DNA of 64,000 bases from Bog-756 sp963777665 (lineage in GTDB: Bacteria > Actinomycetota > Acidimicrobiia > Acidimicrobiales > RAAP-2): the NCBI GenBank assembly GCA_963777665.1, contig CAVZRJ010000001.1, positions 1,426,001 to 1,490,000 of the forward strand, read 5' to 3'. The stretch's first letter is position 1. The number at the start of each line of letters is the position of its first letter. A program made the translations under genes and the position numbers. Shown piece after piece: positions 10,901-18,629 of this stretch. Under the pieces are notes generated by a model. That model did not search any database and was not told where the DNA came from. It was given only the letters and a program-made list of their open reading frames with translations.

Positions 10901-11279
10901 CGGGTCACCGTCGGTACGAGAGGCCGCTGCGAGCCCCCACTGGCGTGAGGTCTATGCATGCGCTCCGGTTGATGGGCGACTGCTCGAGGGGTATATCGAT
11001 CTCCTCTACCGGCGTCCCGACGGCCTGGTCGTCGTGGACTACAAGACGTCGGGTACGTCCGACCCCCAGGAGCTCGCGCGACGAGTCGACGGCTATCGGA
11101 TCCAGGGGGCGTCGTACGCGGTCAGTCTCGAGGCCGCGACCGGCGAACCGATCACCCGGGTGACTTTCGTCTTCCTCACCCCCGACGGGGTCGTGGAGTC
11201 GGACCTTCCGATGCTCGAATCGGCGATGGGCGATGTCCGCCGTCTCGTCACCTTCGGGCTCGAGTCGACGACGGACTGA
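7893..11279 (+). CDS. AddA-like UvrD/RecB helicase with C-terminal nuclease domain
   Basis: A superfamily 1A helicase of 1128 residues. Walker A is EAGAGTGKTT (residues 27-36). The later UvrD motifs are all visible: LLLDEFQDTDP (Walker B/II), FLVGDPKQSIYRFRRAD (III), LTANFRT (IV), MTIHGAKGLEFP (V) and RLLYVACTRARD (VI). The C-terminus carries a second PD-(D/E)XK nuclease (GYIDLL, then VVVDYKTSG). This is the AddA layout, and the gene starts inside the end of the AddB-like gene (ATG at 7893, upstream stop at 7900), so the two are translationally coupled. The pair would unwind and degrade broken DNA ends for RecA loading. Confidence 0.88.
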   Translation: MPDLAIPADREARNRIAKDLDATLFVEAGAGTGKTTALVDRVLALVIEGQAELEAIAAITFTDKAAAELRARLRRRLEERANAGPTEDTGARCAAALDQLDGAAIGTLHSFAQRLLSEHPVEAGLPPRVEVLDEVSSAVAFERRWRGFRDELLADPGLQRSILLLVASGVRMTALHALAVAFDDNWDLVEERVADDETEPPTVRDLAAPALDAIAELCDEPCRDPADKLRLRLDEIADWAAGVRAIHDELELLEALADEKGRPSFKVGGSGKGVNFDTDVKALQTSVRAAGERLDGVCSAVGSACVTRLAAAMRRFILDSADERRRAGQLEFHDLLVMARALLRDPEHGAEVRARLHTRYQRLLLDEFQDTDPIQIELAVRIAAADPTSDPAGLAPWDQVQVTPGQLFLVGDPKQSIYRFRRADISTFLIAASRFGSEHSGQIELTANFRTVTPVIDWVNHTFDALMGEPDDVAAPVPSQPRYIALDPVRPAPVVGPPVAVIGRIEQPRALSATDLRTAEAADVASTVVRAICEEWSVADGTGGWRPARLGDITVLLPARTSLPYLEDALDAAGIAYRAETSSLVYVSRAIRDFLMVLRAVDDPTNYLHVVSALRTPLLACGDDDLFRFKWEGKGRWSYLAEQPETVPDDDVVRQGLRYLRSLYDQRHWLAPSELLGRIARDRRVMELGFAEGRPRDVWRRLRFVIDQARAWGDATGGNLRQYLAWVAQQTAEGARVAESVLPETDDDAIRIMTIHGAKGLEFPITIVSGMSTAPTTRRAPVEVVFPPIGGVGYRLGNQVTTSEYEAWAPVDEQMGLHERIRLLYVACTRARDHLIVSLYRKERAGAPTATKRTSAELLFDGMGSVLDELPDAVVPTGAIPPVVVPAPSPPPAFEAWTRERSAALDRAERPTTVAATALTEEGAPDVEEEPDPGLRKRPRDLDLPAWLKGRYGTAVGRAVHGVLQTIDLASGEGLETAVASQCEAEAIPERADDVRTLVAAALGSPSVREAAASPHWREVYACAPVDGRLLEGYIDLLYRRPDGLVVVDYKTSGTSDPQELARRVDGYRIQGASYAVSLEAATGEPITRVTFVFLTPDGVVESDLPMLESAMGDVRRLVTFGLESTTD

Positions 11280-11463
11280 GCGGTCGGGATTCGAGGCGGG
11301 CCGGCCTGGGAGTTCTAGTTGTGTTGCGGAGCCACGCACGACCCGGCGGTCTGAGATGTCGTCGTCGGCTCACGCGGGACCGCATCAGCCCACTCGATCC
11401 GCAGGGGTGCCAACATGGTGTCATCGGTCCCGACGGCGGGAACCACGACCCCAAGGGGGAGAC

Positions 11464-12096
11464 ATGGCACACCTATTGGCCGCGACGAACTCCGGGCCCG
11501 GCGCAGGGCTGTTGCTCGTCTACATCGTGCTCTACCTCGTGTTCGCCCTCGGCGCCTGGGGCGCTTACAAGAAGGCCTCGCCGCAGGGTGACCCGGCCTG
11601 GGCCGCATTCGTCCCGATCTACAATTTCATCGTCCTGCTGAAGGTCGCCGGTCGTCCGGTCACCTGGGCCTGGTTCCTTCTCCTCGTCTTCATTCCCATC
11701 GTCGGGAGCTTGGCGCTTCTGGTGGTGTCGATCATCGTGCTCAACGACGTGTCCAAGAGCTTCGGGCACGGTGGGGGCTTCACCGTCGGGCTGGTGCTGC
11801 TCGCGCCCATCTTCTGGTACATCCTCTGGCTGGGGCCGAGCACCTACCGAGGTCCTGCCGGGCCCGCGGGGATGGGTGGTGGTGGCGGCGGTAGCTACGG
11901 CTACGGCCAGTACCCCTCCCAGGGTGGCTATCCACCCCCAGGTGGCTACGGCGCGCCCCCCCAGCCGGGATCGGGGCTGCCACCCCCTCCCCCGGGCCAG
12001 ATGCCGCCCCCTCCGGTTGCGCCACCGCCTGGCGCTCCTCCGGGTCCGATGCCTCGGCCACCCGCCCCTCCAGGCCAGATGCCGCCGCTGCAGTAG
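11464..12096 (+). CDS. DUF5684-type membrane protein with Gly/Pro-rich tail
   Basis: A 210-residue membrane protein. Hydrophobic segments at about residues 16-34, 46-60, 66-86 and 100-118, with DPAWAAFVPIYNFIVLLKVAG between the first ones, match DUF5684 proteins (signal peptidase I-linked or stand-alone small membrane proteins). The last 80 residues are a disordered tail, first Gly/Tyr-rich (GGGGGSYGYGQY), then proline-rich (PPPPPGQMPPPP). The ATG at 11464 follows AAGGGGGAGAC, a strong ribosome site; the open frame reaches further back but without one. Function unknown. Confidence 0.7.
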   Translation: MAHLLAATNSGPGAGLLLVYIVLYLVFALGAWGAYKKASPQGDPAWAAFVPIYNFIVLLKVAGRPVTWAWFLLLVFIPIVGSLALLVVSIIVLNDVSKSFGHGGGFTVGLVLLAPIFWYILWLGPSTYRGPAGPAGMGGGGGGSYGYGQYPSQGGYPPPGGYGAPPQPGSGLPPPPPGQMPPPPVAPPPGAPPGPMPRPPAPPGQMPPLQ

Positions 12097-12132
12097 TAGA
12101 CGCGGGGCGAGACCAGCGTCCTCCGGTACTGG

Positions 12133-12409
12133 TCAGGACGCTGCGGCGCCGGTGAGACCGGCTGGCGCGGTGTCCAGTGCTCCGAGGATGGCCTCGGCCA
12201 GGGCGCGGGCCGAAGACGGGTCTAGTTCGAGCGCGACCCGCGCGCTGGGGACCGCGAGACGGGTTGATCAGATCGACGTTCACGGTGTGCGCCGCGGGCG
12301 CGTGGACGGGATGGTCGAAGTAGACGGTCGCCGCGGTCACCGGGAACCAGCCGGCGGCGCCCTTGCCGCTTCCCTGGACGGTCAGCGTGGTGGTCTGGTA
12401 GGTGCACAT
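12133..12409 (-). pseudogene. DUF6295-like small protein, single-base frameshift
   Basis: From the ATG at 12409 the frame reads MCTYQTTTLTVQGSGKGAAG, then WFPVTAATVYFDHPVHAPA and VDLINPSRGP, which matches DUF6295-type proteins as I remember them. The match then leaves the frame and resumes in another one as SARVALELDPSSARALAEAI up to a TGA at 12133. The switch is at a run of four G on the plus strand (12247-12250); three G would give one continuous protein of about 91 residues. So this is either a sequence error or a fresh frameshift. No catalytic residues are obvious. It lies between convergent neighbours. Confidence 0.6.
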
Positions 12410-12491
12410 GGGGCTCTCCTCTGCGGGACGGGATCCATCGGCCAGGATTGGTGGGGGTCGGTCGCGGTGTGGTCGCTCAGCGGGCGTTGAC

Positions 12492-13241
12492 TCACGAAGC
12501 GGAGAGGGTCCGTCCGAAGAAGTCCCAGATGAGCTCCCAGCCCTCGGTCGCCGCCTCGGGCCGGTAGCTCGGGCGGTTGGTCGCGAAGAAGGCATGACCG
12601 GCCCCTTCGAAGGTGTGGAATTCGAACTCCTTGCCTGCCTCCGTGAGCAGCCGTTCGAGCTCGGCGACCTCGGCCGGGGCTGGATACTGGTCCTCCGCAC
12701 CGAACAGTCCGAGCATCGGGCAGGAGAGGTTCTCGGCCAGATGGCCGATCGGCTCGACGGTGAGCGGGAAGCCATCCGGGGGCGGCCCGATGATGAAGGC
12801 TCCGTAGCAGTCGACCGCGGCCTCGAGCTCGAGACTGCAGGCGGCAAGGAACGACTGCCGTCCCCCTGAGCAGTACCCGATGGTTGCCACCCTCCCGTTC
12901 GACTCGGGCATCGCGCGGAGCTGGGTTGCGGCCCCGGCCACGTCCCCGATCAGGCGTTCGTCCGGGACACCCCCGAGGGCCCGGGCGGCAGCAGCGGCGT
13001 CGTCAGGATCCGCGCCCGGAGCCTCACGGAAGTAGAGATTGGGACAGAGGGCCAGGTAACCGTGGGCAGCGAACCTGCGGGTGATCTCCTTGGTGGCCTC
13101 GTCGTAGCCGGGCATGTGGTGGATGACCACCACCGCGCCGGTGGGCGGACCGCCGAGCGGCTGGGCCAGGTAGGCCTCGATGGGGTCGCCGCCGTGGCCG
13201 TGGATCTCCACGGTCTGGGCCTGCATCGCATCGTCGGTCAT
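12492..13241 (-). CDS. Dienelactone hydrolase family protein
   Basis: An alpha/beta hydrolase of 249 residues with the dienelactone hydrolase triad: Cys124 in GYCSGG, Asp184 in GAEDQYP, and His216 in GAGHAFF. The N-terminal half has VVVIHHMPGYDE, the oxyanion region of the family. Members open lactone rings in chlorocatechol breakdown or hydrolyse other esters. The ATG at 13241 overlaps the stop of the merR-type gene by 4 nt, so it is the last cistron of the MFS-MerR-hydrolase operon. The operon suggests one MerR-sensed compound that is both exported and hydrolysed (inference). Confidence 0.85.
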   Translation of the reverse strand: MTDDAMQAQTVEIHGHGGDPIEAYLAQPLGGPPTGAVVVIHHMPGYDEATKEITRRFAAHGYLALCPNLYFREAPGADPDDAAAAARALGGVPDERLIGDVAGAATQLRAMPESNGRVATIGYCSGGRQSFLAACSLELEAAVDCYGAFIIGPPPDGFPLTVEPIGHLAENLSCPMLGLFGAEDQYPAPAEVAELERLLTEAGKEFEFHTFEGAGHAFFATNRPSYRPEAATEGWELIWDFFGRTLSAS

Positions 13242-13732
13242 GGAGCTCCTCCCGGGTCGGTGTCGGTATCGGCGTCGAGCGCGAGGCGCAGCTCGGCCAG
13301 GCGGACGGCCTTGGCAGCCCGTTCGTCTCGGAACGCACCGATGCGAGCAAGCGTGTCATCGAGGCGTTCGAGGAGATGCTGGTTGGCCTCGATGGCCTCG
13401 TCGATCAGCTGGCTGCGCCTGGAGGCCGAGGCGTCCCCCCACCGGAGCTCGGACCGGGCCCTGTCGAGCGCATCGATGTCCTCGGTCTCGAGCACCACGC
13501 GGACCTCGGCCAGCGAGAAGCCGAGCAGCTCCTGCAGGTCGCGGATCCGGGTGACCCGTGCCATGTCCGTCGGGGAGTAGAGCCGCTCCCCCCTCCCCCG
13601 GTGATCGCTGGGCCGGATGAGGCCGAGCTCCTCCCAGTAGCGCAACGTCCGGGTGGTGACCCCGGTCAGCTTGGCGAGCTCGCCGATCCGCAGCACCAGC
13701 GGCGCGGTGCGGGCCGCGCTTCGGGTGGTCAC
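13238..13732 (-). CDS. MerR-family transcriptional regulator
   Basis: A 164-residue MerR-type regulator. The N-terminal winged helix-turn-helix reads RIGELAKLTGVTTRTLRYWE, then LGLIRPSDH and RLYSPTD; a long dimerising coiled coil follows from about residue 85. The C-terminal part is short and has no metal-binding cysteine pair, so the signal is probably an organic or redox one, not a heavy metal. The GTG at 13732 overlaps the exporter stop (GTGA), and its stop overlaps the hydrolase start, so all three genes are coupled. It probably regulates its own operon through the operator at 15633-15648. Confidence 0.88.
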   Translation of the reverse strand: MTTRSAARTAPLVLRIGELAKLTGVTTRTLRYWEELGLIRPSDHRGRGERLYSPTDMARVTRIRDLQELLGFSLAEVRVVLETEDIDALDRARSELRWGDASASRRSQLIDEAIEANQHLLERLDDTLARIGAFRDERAAKAVRLAELRLALDADTDTDPGGAP

Positions 13733-15540
13733 CGGATCGCCACTGCTGCCCGGTCCACCGGTCCGCCGGAGGTGACCGCGCCTGCGCCGTCGGTTGGCTC
13801 GACGTCCTCGTCCGGCTCCCGGTAGACGTAGCGCCCGCCACGGAGCCAGGAGGCCCAGGCCGCCAGCAAGCTGGCCACGATGGCGAAGTCGAACGCAGCG
13901 TGCAGTCCGGCGCGGAACGGAGCGCTGATCAGACCGGGGAAGAACTGCCGACCGGTGAGCGTGGCCTGCTGGGCCCGGGTCAGCTGACTCAGCACGTGTG
14001 CGCCGATCAGGTGCTGGACCGGGTCGTAGCCGAGGAAGGCGGCAAACAGGGTGGAGACCGGCGACAGGTGGGCGACCCGCTCGGCCACCGCGGCCGGAAC
14101 GCCGTGGGCTTCCAACCCGTGGAGCAGGTTCGAGGGGAGGGACACCATCAACCCGACGATCACCAGTGTGAAGAAGATGCCGATGGAGAGCACCTGAGCC
14201 GAGTTCTGGAACGTCGTGTTCATGCCCGACCCGGCGCCGCGGTGCTGCGGCGGCAGGCTGTTCATGACGCCCGCCCGGTTGGGCGAGCCGAATGACGCCA
14301 TGGTCAGTCCGGTGAAGAAGAGGAGAACGGCGAAGAGCCAGTACGGGAAGTCGACCGGCAGGAGCTCGAGGAGGGCGAAGCTCAGTGCGGAGCCGAGCAT
14401 GCCGCCGGTGGCGAACGGCCGGGCACCATAGCGGTCCGAGAGGATGCCCGAGATGGGCCCGGCTATCAGGAATCCGAGGGTCAGCGGGAGCATCGCGATA
14501 CCCGCCCAGAGCGGAGTGACGGTGAACGCGTATCCGTGGAGGGGCAGCCAGATCCCCTGGAGCCAGATGATCAGCATGAACATGAGGCCACCCCGACTGA
14601 GGGCGGCCAGGAAACTGGCCAGCACGCCGCTGGTGAAGGCACGGATCTTGAACAACTGGAGCCGGAACATCGGCTGAGGGACCTTGGTCTCGACGATGCA
14701 GAAGACGATGAGGAGGACGACGCCGATGACGAGCGCGCCGATCACCATCGGATTCGTCCATCCCATCACGTGGTGCCCATAGGGCTCGATGCCGTAGGTG
14801 ATGCCGACCATCACCAGGATCAGGCCGACCGCGAAGGTCAGATTGCCGGGCCAGTCGATCTTCGCAGGCCGACGCGGGCTCGTCTCGCGGAGCCTGAGGT
14901 AGCCGAACACGGTGGCAAACAGTCCGATCGGGACCGACACCAGGAAGATGAGCCGCCAGTTGATCGGCGCCAGCACGCCGCCGAGGACCAGACCGATGAA
15001 TGTCCCGCTCATGGCGGCGGCCTGGTTGACGCCGAGCGCCATCCCCCGCTGGTTGTCGGGGAACACATCGGTCAGGATTGCCGCCGAGTTGGCCATGAGC
15101 ATGGCCGCGCCCACACCCTGGAAGATCCGCATCGTGATGAGCCAGATGCCCGCGGCGTGCCCGGTCATCCAGGTGATGCTCAGCATGAGGGAGAAGAAGG
15201 TGAACACGGCGAACCCGAGGTTGTAGGTCCGGACCCGCCCGTAGATGTCCCCCATGCGGCCGAGGCTCACGACCAGCACGCTGGTGATGACGAGGAACCC
15301 GAGGATCATCCAGAGGAGGTAGAAGGTGTTCCCGGGCTCGAGCGGGTCGATCCCGATCCCCCGGAAGATGTCGGGGAGGGAGATCAGCACGATGGAGCCG
15401 TCGATGGTCGCCATCAGCATGCCGAGGGTCGAGATGAACAGCGCGACCCACTTGTAGTTGGCCGGAAGGTCGGCAATGGTGGTCGGCAGGCTTCCGCCGG
15501 GTCCGTCCGCAGCAGTCGTCGTCTCGGCGAGTACGGCCAC
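13729..15540 (-). CDS. DHA2-type (EmrB/QacA) MFS multidrug exporter
   Basis: A 603-residue major facilitator with about 14 membrane spans. DHA2 hallmarks are visible: MATIDGSIVLISLPDI in span 1 (motif D), GRMGDIYGRVRTYN between spans 2 and 3 (motif A), and a motif-C-like glycine-rich segment GLVLGGVLAPINWR in span 5. An extra loop (about residues 410-460) joins the last spans, longer than in QacA. I choose GTG 15540, preceded by GGAGAG, because the open frame running back to a TTG at 15654 would run through the promoter and operator. It is the first gene of the exporter-MerR-hydrolase operon. Confidence 0.88.
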   Translation of the reverse strand: MAVLAETTTAADGPGGSLPTTIADLPANYKWVALFISTLGMLMATIDGSIVLISLPDIFRGIGIDPLEPGNTFYLLWMILGFLVITSVLVVSLGRMGDIYGRVRTYNLGFAVFTFFSLMLSITWMTGHAAGIWLITMRIFQGVGAAMLMANSAAILTDVFPDNQRGMALGVNQAAAMSGTFIGLVLGGVLAPINWRLIFLVSVPIGLFATVFGYLRLRETSPRRPAKIDWPGNLTFAVGLILVMVGITYGIEPYGHHVMGWTNPMVIGALVIGVVLLIVFCIVETKVPQPMFRLQLFKIRAFTSGVLASFLAALSRGGLMFMLIIWLQGIWLPLHGYAFTVTPLWAGIAMLPLTLGFLIAGPISGILSDRYGARPFATGGMLGSALSFALLELLPVDFPYWLFAVLLFFTGLTMASFGSPNRAGVMNSLPPQHRGAGSGMNTTFQNSAQVLSIGIFFTLVIVGLMVSLPSNLLHGLEAHGVPAAVAERVAHLSPVSTLFAAFLGYDPVQHLIGAHVLSQLTRAQQATLTGRQFFPGLISAPFRAGLHAAFDFAIVASLLAAWASWLRGGRYVYREPDEDVEPTDGAGAVTSGGPVDRAAVAIR

Positions 15541-15624
15541 AGGCTCTCCGGTAGCGGTGACCTGGTCGCTCCCATCCGGGGAACTACCAGGCTGATCCCC
15601 GCCTCTGGGGATCCCAACGACGTA

Positions 15625-15654
15625 AATATACCTTGACGTCCGCGTAAATGCCAA
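15625..15654 (-). promoter_or_regulatory. MerR-type promoter: operator inside the -35/-10 spacer
   Basis: On the minus strand TTGGCA (15654-15649) and TATATT (15630-15625) are separated by 18 nt. The spacer contains TTTACGCGGACGTCAA (15648-15633), an inverted repeat TTTACG-N4-CGTCAA with one mismatch. An operator placed in a slightly long spacer is the classic arrangement for MerR regulators, which untwist such promoters. A further CGTAAAT copy lies 22 bp away at 15621-15627. It drives the operon whose second gene encodes a MerR protein. Confidence 0.7.
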
Positions 15655-15698
15655 TGGCGGCAGCTGCCCTCCAGGGTGGCTTAACGTCGAAGGCAGCC

Positions 15699-16565
15699 AT
15701 GCGCAGACCGTCCCGAACGCCAGGATCAGCGAGGAGAGGGGCGCGGTCCCGCGCGGTGCTCGCCTCGGCAGTGCTGACGACGGTGTTGCTCGCCGGGTGC
15801 GACTCCTCGGCGCTCGTCGGGACGACCACGCCGACCGGGGTCACGGTCACGACGGTCCCACCGTCGACCACGACGACCGCCGCCCCGCTCACCGGTGAGG
15901 TGGCGGTCGCCTTCCCCGTGGTGGCCTGTTCCGGCCCGCCGGGTGCAGCCACCCCCACGACCGCCGCTACCGGATGGCAGCCGAGCGTTCTGCTGGCCCC
16001 GATCCCCACCGTGCTGGTCGGCAAGGTCACCTTCTACTCCGACGGCGTCCACACGGTGCTCGGCCCGACCGGGTGGACCTGCTCGATCGCGGCGCCCGCT
16101 CCGGGGACGGTCGGGCTGGCCGTCTACCCGTCGCAGGATCCGAACCCTCCGATCGAGGGGCCGCCTCCGGCGGGCACCGAGGGCGTCTTCGCGACCTTCG
16201 GCACGACAGGCCGCGCATCGGGGGTGGCGTTGGTCTGTGCGTTCTTCACGATCCCCGCCTGGCAGGCGCGGTCTGCAGCCTGCCCCGCGACCAAGCCGGC
16301 GGGCGAACAGACCTCGGCCCCGACCGCTGACGTCACCGCGGTCACCGACCCGGCCGGTGTGGTGGGCAGCCTGGGCGGCTCGGGTGGCCAGTACGCGGTG
16401 ACCGGGGCGGTTATCTTCCCCCAGGTGCAACCCGCGATCTCCGACGGGTCGAGCCTGCCGGTTGCCGTCGAGTCCTGCGCGATGCCCGACGCGTCGCTCT
16501 GCCCGACCATCCTGTCCGACTTCGAGGTGCGCGAGTTCCCGGTGCCGGTGACGGTCGGGAGATAG
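15699..16565 (+). CDS. Predicted lipoprotein of unknown function
   Basis: A 288-residue protein starting with an arginine-rich n-region and a hydrophobic stretch ending in a lipobox, LLAGC, so it is probably a lipid-anchored exported protein. A Thr/Pro-rich linker (TTVPPSTTTTAAP) follows, then a region with several cysteines (WTCSIAAP, LVCAFF, SAACP, ESCAMP) that could form disulfides outside the cell. I do not recognise a family. The ATG at 15699 keeps a standard lipoprotein leader; an in-frame ATG at 15648 lies inside the divergent operator. It is transcribed away from the MFS operon. Confidence 0.6.
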   Translation: MRRPSRTPGSARRGARSRAVLASAVLTTVLLAGCDSSALVGTTTPTGVTVTTVPPSTTTTAAPLTGEVAVAFPVVACSGPPGAATPTTAATGWQPSVLLAPIPTVLVGKVTFYSDGVHTVLGPTGWTCSIAAPAPGTVGLAVYPSQDPNPPIEGPPPAGTEGVFATFGTTGRASGVALVCAFFTIPAWQARSAACPATKPAGEQTSAPTADVTAVTDPAGVVGSLGGSGGQYAVTGAVIFPQVQPAISDGSSLPVAVESCAMPDASLCPTILSDFEVREFPVPVTVGR

Positions 16566-16663
16566 ACGCGGGCTGAGCGTGGTCCCGGCCCTCTGCGGTT
16601 GCGCTTGCGGCGTCGCTCGAATCTCACTCACCGGCGGTACGTGAGCACCCACTGTGGAATTGG

Positions 16664-16692
16664 TTGACGCGCCCGGCGCCGCACCATAGGTT
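16664..16692 (+). promoter_or_regulatory. Sigma70-type promoter of the FtsH-like gene
   Basis: TTGACG (16664-16669) and TAGGTT (16687-16692) are separated by 17 nt, a near-ideal housekeeping promoter. Transcription should start near 16699, giving a leader of about 24 nt that contains the GGGAGGG ribosome site for the GTG at 16723. Confidence 0.7.
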
Positions 16693-16722
16693 CAGCGCGG
16701 GGACACCTCGGGAGGGCAGACC

Positions 16723-18561
16723 GTGGATGGGGATCAGGACGCCGACTCCGAACTCGGAGTCGCCGGAGCGCAGTCGGACGACCTCGACGCCATCGGGCTC
16801 GGGGCCTTGGGCCGCGGTGGCGTGGCCGCGATGGAGACCACCGACGTGGGTGCCCATCGCGACCGCGCGCGCAACACCCGCCTGCAGCGGGTCGTCCTCG
16901 TGCTCGCCGCGATCGCCATCCTGCTCGTCCTCCGGGACCTGCTCGCGCCGGGGCTGGGCCTGCCGACGCCTTCCCTGCCGCCCTCGCTGAGGCCCTTCCT
17001 GGTGCCCATGGCGCTCATCGTGGTGCTGGTGGGGGTGATGGTCGTCCCGATGCTGGGCGCCGGTCGATCGCCCCACATCCTCTACCGCCCCGAGCAACTC
17101 ACCATGACCTTCGACGATGTGCGGGGCTCGGCCGGGCTGGTCGAGGAGGTCCAGAAGACCCTCAACCTGTTCCTCGCCCACCGGACCTTCGCTGAGCAGA
17201 TGGGAGGGTCACCGCGCAAGGCGATCCTCTTCGAGGGCCCACCGGGCACCGGCAAGACCTACATGGCCAAGGCCATGGCCTCGGAGGCCGGCGTGCCGTT
17301 CCTCTTCGTCTCGTCCTCTGCGTTCCAGTCGATGTTCTACGGGCAGACCAACCGCAAGATCCGGGCCTACTTCAAGGAGCTGCGGAAGCACGCCCGCCGC
17401 GAAGGTGGGGCGATCGGCTTCATCGAGGAGCTCGATGCCATCGGGGCCAGGCGGGGAACGGGCTCCACCGGCGGCGAGGGCGTCCCCGGAGTGGTCAACG
17501 AGCTGTTGGTCCAGTTGCAGTCCTTCGAGCGGACCCCCCTGTCGCTGCGGTTGAAGAGCAGAGCGATCGACGCGGTCAACGCCTGGCTCCCCGCCGGACA
17601 CAAGATGGCCATGCCCGTCCACACCCCGGCCAACATCCTGATCATCGGGGCCACCAACCGGGCGTCGGACCTCGACCCGGCCCTGGTGCGACCGGGACGC
17701 TTCGACCGCAACATCTACTTCGGCCTGCCCGGCCGGACCGGACGCCGGGACATCATCGACTACTACCTCGACCGGAAGGCGCACGAGGCCGAGCTCGACG
17801 AACCCGAGCGCCGGGAGACCCTAGCCGCCATGTCCGCCGGGTACTCGCCGGTGATGATCGAGCACCTACTCGACGAGTCGCTGATCTGGGCCCTGCGGCG
17901 CGGCGCCGCCCGTCTCTCATGGGATGACGTCCAGCAGGCCAAGATGACCGAGGAGATCGGACTCGCCCAACCGGTCGAGTACACCGAAGCCGAGCGGCGG
18001 ACGATCGCCACCCACGAGGCGGGGCACGCCACCGTGGCCTGGCTGGTCGGCAAGGGGCGCACCCTCGAGGTCCTCACAATCGTCAAGCGGAAAGAGGCGC
18101 TCGGACTGCTCAGTCACTCCGAGACGGAGGAGCGCTTCACCAAGACCAAGTCCGAGGTGCGGGCGCTGATCGACATCGCATTCGGCGGCATGGTGGCCGA
18201 AGAGCTGTTCTTCGGCGAAGCCTCCACCGGGGTCGCCGGCGACCTCCAGGCGGCCACCCTCAACGCCTGCCAGATGATCGGCCTGCTCGGCATGGGCAGC
18301 TCGCTCATCTCATCGGGAGCCCTCGAGTACCCGGCCGGGGGCACCGTCTCCAAGGTGCTGTCCAACGACGGCAGCCGGGCCGAGGTCGAAGCCCTCCTCG
18401 CCGCGGCGAAGGCGTCAGTGACCCAGATGCTGGACGACCACCGCTCGGTCGTGGAGGCCCTCCGTGACGCGCTCCTGTCTCGTAGCGAGCTCATCGGCGC
18501 GGAAATCCTGGAGGTCATCCGCGAGGCGCAGGCCGCCCCGGTGTCCACACCCACCACCTAA
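16723..18561 (+). CDS. Divergent FtsH-like membrane AAA+ metalloprotease
   Basis: A 612-residue membrane protease. Two hydrophobic spans (about 57-72 and 91-113) are separated by only some 20 residues, so the usual FtsH extracytoplasmic domain is missing. The AAA+ module has Walker A GPPGTGKT (172-179), a Walker B-like IGFIEELD (231-238) where FtsH has FIDEID, sensor 1 ILIIGATN (305-312) and the arginine finger RPGRFDR (323-329). An insert of about 30 residues (270-302) lies before sensor 1. The protease has HEAGH (431-435) and a third zinc ligand probably at Asp507 (GDLQAAT). GTG start with GGGAGG upstream. It should degrade membrane or cytoplasmic proteins, but it is not the canonical ftsH. 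Confidence 0.82.
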   Translation: MDGDQDADSELGVAGAQSDDLDAIGLGALGRGGVAAMETTDVGAHRDRARNTRLQRVVLVLAAIAILLVLRDLLAPGLGLPTPSLPPSLRPFLVPMALIVVLVGVMVVPMLGAGRSPHILYRPEQLTMTFDDVRGSAGLVEEVQKTLNLFLAHRTFAEQMGGSPRKAILFEGPPGTGKTYMAKAMASEAGVPFLFVSSSAFQSMFYGQTNRKIRAYFKELRKHARREGGAIGFIEELDAIGARRGTGSTGGEGVPGVVNELLVQLQSFERTPLSLRLKSRAIDAVNAWLPAGHKMAMPVHTPANILIIGATNRASDLDPALVRPGRFDRNIYFGLPGRTGRRDIIDYYLDRKAHEAELDEPERRETLAAMSAGYSPVMIEHLLDESLIWALRRGAARLSWDDVQQAKMTEEIGLAQPVEYTEAERRTIATHEAGHATVAWLVGKGRTLEVLTIVKRKEALGLLSHSETEERFTKTKSEVRALIDIAFGGMVAEELFFGEASTGVAGDLQAATLNACQMIGLLGMGSSLISSGALEYPAGGTVSKVLSNDGSRAEVEALLAAAKASVTQMLDDHRSVVEALRDALLSRSELIGAEILEVIREAQAAPVSTPTT

Positions 18562-18592
18562 ACGGGCGCACACCCCTCAGCCCGGCCGCCGC

Positions 18593-18622
18593 GGCCCGGG
18601 ACGCGCCGTACGCGCCCGGGCC
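18593..18622. terminator. GC-rich hairpin between convergent genes
   Basis: GGCCCGGG (18593-18600), a bulged A, CGCG, loop CCGTA, CGCG, CCCGGGCC (18615-18622): a 12-bp stem with one bulge. It sits between the convergent FtsH-like and Ig-repeat genes and could end transcription from both sides. There is no clear U-tract. Confidence 0.6.
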
Positions 18623-18629
18623 GGGTGAC

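Noticed and set aside
15541..15654. TTG start of the MFS exporter at 15654
   Set aside because: The extra 38 codons run through the MerR-type promoter and operator; GTG 15540 has a ribosome site.
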